Notes under the pieces: generated by a model | What the model saw: only the letters and a program-made list of their open reading frames with translations | Told to the model about the DNA's origin: nothing | Database searches by the model: none | Made by a program: the position numbers and the translations under genes | Source of the DNA: Ulva prolifera | Lineage: Eukaryota; Chlorophyta; Ulvophyceae; Ulvales; Ulvaceae | Direction of reading: 5' to 3' | Length of the DNA stretch: 64,000 nucleotides | Assembly: GCA_023078555.1 (NCBI GenBank) | Contig: CM041201.1 | Coordinates: forward strand, 4,285,713-4,349,712 | Shown: positions 60,232-64,000 of the stretch, piece after piece | Position numbering within the stretch: the first letter of the stretch is position 1 | How the letters are laid out: each line of letters opens with the position of its first letter

Positions 60232-61080
60232 GTAGTCCCCTGCACGTTGGCATTCAGCAGCATGAGCAGTTAAGGCTGTACTGTGAAGTAGGCTGACACA
60301 TCGGCCGTGAACAACTGATCATCGAAGTGGTCCGTGACGCGAACAGAAAGTCCCTGCTTTGGAGCTACGGGGTTCTGTAGATCGGGGTTGCAAAATTTCT
60401 GGCGCTGCACATTCGACCCCCAGCACTCGACTGCTTGCCGCACACCGAGCAGCTCGCAATGAAGTTGCTCAATAACATATGATCAAACAGCCCACGTCAT
60501 GAACTTGCACCTACAACATGCGAAAGTTGCATTGATAGCATTGGTGCGCACGTTTCAAGAATGAGACTGAGCTCAATTGCTTGAGCGACAAGCTTCGTTG
60601 CTGCTCCATCGTGACGACACCTGACCTATGTGAGCGAAGTAAACAGAAAGCAAGTTACAAACTGATGATCTCGTCGTGTGCCCAGTACTTGCCGTAGACG
60701 CTCGTATGTGAGTCGTGCGTGTACGGGACACAGTCGGTGTGAACAGCGAGAGCTCGGGGAGAATTGGAGGACGTATCGCTGCTCTACACGCCTCCGAGTA
60801 TTGCAAACGTCAGCTGTGTTTGTATAAGGTCTGTCTGTCAGAACTTTGAGTTCGCGACCTCCCCAGCAGAGCCATCGTGTTCACGAGCACTGCATGTACG
60901 CACGGCACCACGTGATCAGATGCTACCGCGATGTCTCGAGGATCAACTGAGCGCATTGCATGCGCTGGCAATGCTTCTTGTTAGCAGCAAGCACAGAATT
61001 CTATCGGAAGATGTAGTAGCAGCGGCCACGCGATTTTAGTTAATATTGCTGTGATACGTGTCCGCATCCACATACACTCA
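60232..61080. promoter_or_regulatory. Region upstream of the carrier gene; presumed promoter
   Basis: No recognised coding family appears on either strand. The region lies 5' of the minus-strand carrier gene and downstream of the PA14 gene, so it should contain the carrier promoter. Confidence 0.35.
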
Positions 61081-61182
61081 CTATGCTGTGAGTTCGTATT
61101 GTGCTTCTACTGACATCTTCTTCTCCCCACTCACCTGGCTCAGGTGTCTCAGCAGCCACATGTACTGCTTGGCAAAAAGGCC
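61081..61182 (-). CDS. Possible terminal exon of a small minus-strand transcript
   Basis: On the minus strand, after a TTGAG acceptor-like site, the frame reads LFAKQYMWLLRHLSQVSGEK and ends YELTA then stop at 61081. It has good amino-acid composition but no family and no confirmed upstream exon. It could be an alternative 3' exon of the PA14 gene or chance. Confidence 0.25.
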   Translation of the reverse strand, partial: GLFAKQYMWLLRHLSQVSGEKKMSVEAQYELTA

Positions 61183-61571
61183 TCAACATGAAAAATCTCA
61201 GCAGCAGTCCAGGCATTGGTGCCGTGATCACGCCAGACCCATGCAACGACATAGCTGTTGTCAACTCGCGGCAGCCGATGCACATGCCGATATCTCGTAT
61301 ACAGGTGGGTCGTTGTCCGTGGGACCAGGTACTATGTGTGCAACATGTCAGCGGTGTGATGGAAACACAATTCATTGCATCAGTGACACAGGTGGAGACA
61401 CCCTGACTTGCGTGCGATTGATTCGACAATGGCAGCACTCGAGTATTGGAAGCATAAGGAATGAAATGTGCAATCCCATGCACAGAAAACATGCTGAGAT
61501 CATCCTGCCTCTCCAGCTGACCATCGATGCCGTGCAGTCTGCGACGGTGAGCTGTACTGCACAAAAAACGT

Positions 61572-61576
61572 TTACA
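61572..61576 (-). terminator. TGTAA (minus strand) polyadenylation signal of the PA14 gene
   Basis: TTACA on + equals TGTAA on minus, 110 nt beyond the proposed stop at 61686. Confidence 0.45.
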
Positions 61577-61685
61577 TGCTGTCATAGCATCCATTGTTTC
61601 CAAAACTTGCCCCGGACGTTGCCCACCGGCATGACCGCCCGGACAACTGTCCAGGTTCCACAGTCCATGTGTCTCTAGAAACGCA

Positions 61686-64000
61686 TCACAGGTGGACAAC
61701 AGACACTGTTTCATTGGTTGCAAGGGTTCCTGCATATCGCTCAGTGTCTCCAACCACAGGACCCAGCGACGCAGGCAGGTACAGGCTGCGGGAGACGGCA
61801 GACAGGAGGCCCTGGGGCTGGGCAGCAACGCTGTGAGGCAGAACTTCAGCCATGAGGTAAGCCATAGAGTGCGTGGTGCGTATCGAGTACTGAAAAGCGT
61901 AGTATCCTTCCAATAGGTAGATTGGGATTATGTTGTACACAACACCATTGTAGACCCTCGGTTGGCATGCCTGTGACTGTACTAAGGTCACGCCTGCAAG
62001 TGTCACATGAATCCCATCTCCTTCGTAGCAATACAGCCCTAGCCCGTGCACTCCTGCACAACGACCCAGCTTCGGACTACTGATGCTATGAATGGGCTAT
62101 GCACATGAAAAGTACATGCAGACAGTTTTTATGGACAGCAGCCTCCACTGTGGCAAAGTCAGAACTGAACTTGTCCAGCATCATTTACACACAATCGAAG
62201 ATCAGCAATGACGATGCAAGAATACAAAACCTTTGGAAAAATCATTACCTGATTCCTTGGCGTGATAGAAGCTTGTGAACTGAACGATTCGATCTGTTCC
62301 AGCCGACAGATTGAAAGTTAGTGGGTGGTCCAGGGCAATGCCAGCATCTGCAGTGTGCAAGCTGGCTGCCCAGGATAGTCTGGCCGAGTCATCAAGCAAA
62401 TTTGTGATGGTCGTATTGAACTCGTTATCTGCACACGCACAGCTGGGGTCCCAGCACACGGAGTCCCTCAACATCCCTGGCTGATGAATGGGTACAGCCG
62501 CATCACTGCCACACACAGCAGCACACCTTGAGGTTTGTACAGGATCCAGAGCCCTCCTGGGTCTCCGATGTGTACCGGGTCGTGCGTCTGGCTCCTGACC
62601 CGGATGTCTGCGCGGGCACCTTCGCTGATCACAAGTGGTTGTGTCAGTACTGCACCATCTGACGCCAGCCTGCCGATCAAGAGTTTGACCTCTTCATTCC
62701 CCCTTACACGCCTGAAGCAACACACACATTGTCCGGCAAGAGGCCATTTGAGCGCAGCATGCACTGCATATTGTGCTGGTCAGCTGCAGTGCACATGGTG
62801 AGCAAGGCAGCCAACGGCCAGTGCAGGCTTGGGCGCTGCGCCATGCGCAATGTCGAGACTGCGCACGTGAGGGTGACCTGGACATGGTACAGCCTGCCAT
62901 GCATTAGGTTCGGAAGAATTGTGTTTTTGCCACGGCTGAGGGTGGGCGGTCCACTGCCAGAGGCGTCACTGACCTGGAACAGGCAGTGGCCAATGTGCAC
63001 TGTCGCCTGCCCTGCAGCATGGACGATCTGCAAGCTCGTGGTTCCGTTGGGAAGGGCCATGTATCCATGAAGCTGCATCGCATATTCGGTGGCCAACGAG
63101 ATGTTTGGGTACAGATCTTGAAGCGCGAAAGTAAGATTAAATCCAGGCTCCATCCTGTTGGTGACCAGTGGCTTCGATGCCCCGATGGACTCCCCGGACC
63201 TCCAAAAGTCCAAGCGGAGCCCTGCAAAGGGGAGCTCTCGGACACATATCAAGGTCTGGCAGTTGCGCGATGGCAGGTGCCATGACAGCTGCAAGCCCAG
63301 GGGTCCACTGGATTGGAGCTGTGTATCAGGCCTTCTGAGAGCACTGCTCAGGGGCACATCGCAGAGGTGCGCTTCCGGCACCAGAGAGAAGCGCGCCTGC
63401 TATAGATCCAGTCAGCAATTTGCCGGAGCTAGCATACTCCATATGCGCATCTGTAAACAAGCGGTTTGGGGGTACGGATTCAAACACATCGCCGGACAAG
63501 GACCACCGTAGCCTCATGCCAAGTCTGCCCCTGCTTTGATAGTATAGGATGCGATATGGAAATGGCCCAGCTTTGCCTACTTGTACCGTGCATCGTGAAG
63601 TCTCATCAAAGCCTTCGTTCAGTTTGCTCTCAGCGAGTAGAGAACCATACAAAGACAGGTTGCACCAGCCGTCACATGACAAAGCCAGAATGTAGTCTCC
63701 TTGGCTGGGGAAGACGATAATGCCACTTAACTCGGCCACAATTGGAGCAGCAAGCCCTCCCCAGGCGGTGCCAGATTCTTCACTTAGGCCTTGGAACCCA
63801 TCCTCCAATATGTCCATAAATGTAGTCTGTGTGTCAGTCCAGTCTATCGCTGTAGTTTCCACAGGTGAGAGTGGTTTATATGCTTTCATGAGAACGCCAT
63901 AGCCGGCAGAATTGATCGAAGAAAGCTCAGCACTACCTGGACAGTGCCTAAGTGTTAGAGAGACACAAAGAGGTTGGTCAATTGCAAGCAGGTCAAATCG
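61686..64000 (-). CDS. PA14-type multidomain protein, 5' end beyond the window
   Basis: PA14 domains are beta-barrel modules, often carbohydrate-binding, in secreted or surface proteins. On the minus strand about 63480-63890 encodes a typical one: ELSGIIVFPSQGDYILALSCDGWCNLSLYG, then GPFPYRILYYQSRGRLGMRLRWS. The next block (about 62880-63330) is a related beta-rich segment (TLICVRELPFAGLRLDFW, then NLMHGRLYHVQVTL). Two more blocks, about 62240-62516 (ARLSWAASLHTADAGIALDH) and 61686-62040 (GLYCYEGDGIHVTLAGVTLV, then EGYYAFQYSIRTTHS), look like further degenerate copies. The stop is at 61686. Exon joins were not resolved in detail. Asn-X-Thr/Ser sites (NLT, NIS, NTT, NLS) fit a secreted or surface glycoprotein. 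No membrane anchor was seen in the visible part. Confidence 0.65.

Noticed and set aside
61040..61828. 262-codon minus-strand frame over the PA14 3' end
   Set aside because: It uses a different frame from the PA14-like residues and runs past the proposed poly(A) signal. It has no motif, and cysteine/histidine content looks random.

Overview
This is nuclear DNA of a green alga (Chlorophyta, plausibly a trebouxiophyte or chlorophyte). The evidence is as follows. Genes have many short GT-AG introns, with acceptors usually tgcag. A plastid-type glutamine synthetase and a tocopherol cyclase are present, so the host is photosynthetic. TGTAA, the green-algal polyadenylation signal, lies about 40-290 nt after most stop codons. 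The genus cannot be fixed from sequence alone. I rebuilt most gene models by joining exons whose reading phase and protein family agree. Exon edges may be off by a base or so, and none has transcript support here.

Layout, left to right. (1) 1-2322 (+): glutamine synthetase, seven exons. (2) About 3130-6773: two tandem 5'-truncated copies of a non-LTR retrotransposon that keep only the C-terminal zinc-knuckle and restriction-like endonuclease end. Each has a TG-rich 3' region and a TTGTAACAC end. (3) 7503-16107 (+): a CDCA7-type (zf-4CXXC_R1) zinc finger whose phase continues into a very large helical, unrecognised protein. (4) 16860-17518 (+): NDUFA12 of complex I. (5) 18790-23869 (+): U2 snRNP-associated SR140 (U2SURP), 13 exons. 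(6) 24528-26089 (+): ankyrin plus arginine methyltransferase of the RMT2 family. (7) 26090-28418: no gene seen. (8) 28419-30892 (+): FHA-domain coiled-coil protein. (9) 31326-32851 (+): NOSIP-like ubiquitin ligase. (10) 33628-38933 (+): divergent kinesin. (11) 39242-41100 (+): tocopherol cyclase VTE1. (12) About 41744-43900 (-): unrecognised repeat-containing protein.

(13) About 44007-57932 (+): a long SEN1/senataxin-type RNA/DNA helicase gene. Its large 5' introns hold a perfect 30-bp inverted repeat and a third copy of the retrotransposon tail. (14) 58270-60231 (-): mitochondrial-carrier-family protein, seven exons. (15) 61686-64000 (-): PA14-type multidomain protein, cut by the window end.

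The genes are ordinary nuclear housekeeping loci and not an operon. Several concern RNA and chromatin (SR140, SEN1, zf-4CXXC_R1, NOSIP). Others serve organelles (GS2, VTE1, NDUFA12, carrier). The most unusual items are the zinc finger joined to a giant helical protein, the degenerate tandem retroelements and their third tail inside the SEN1 gene, the inverted repeat, a GC-AG intron inside the helicase core, and the unrecognised minus-strand gene with GDAWL repeats.
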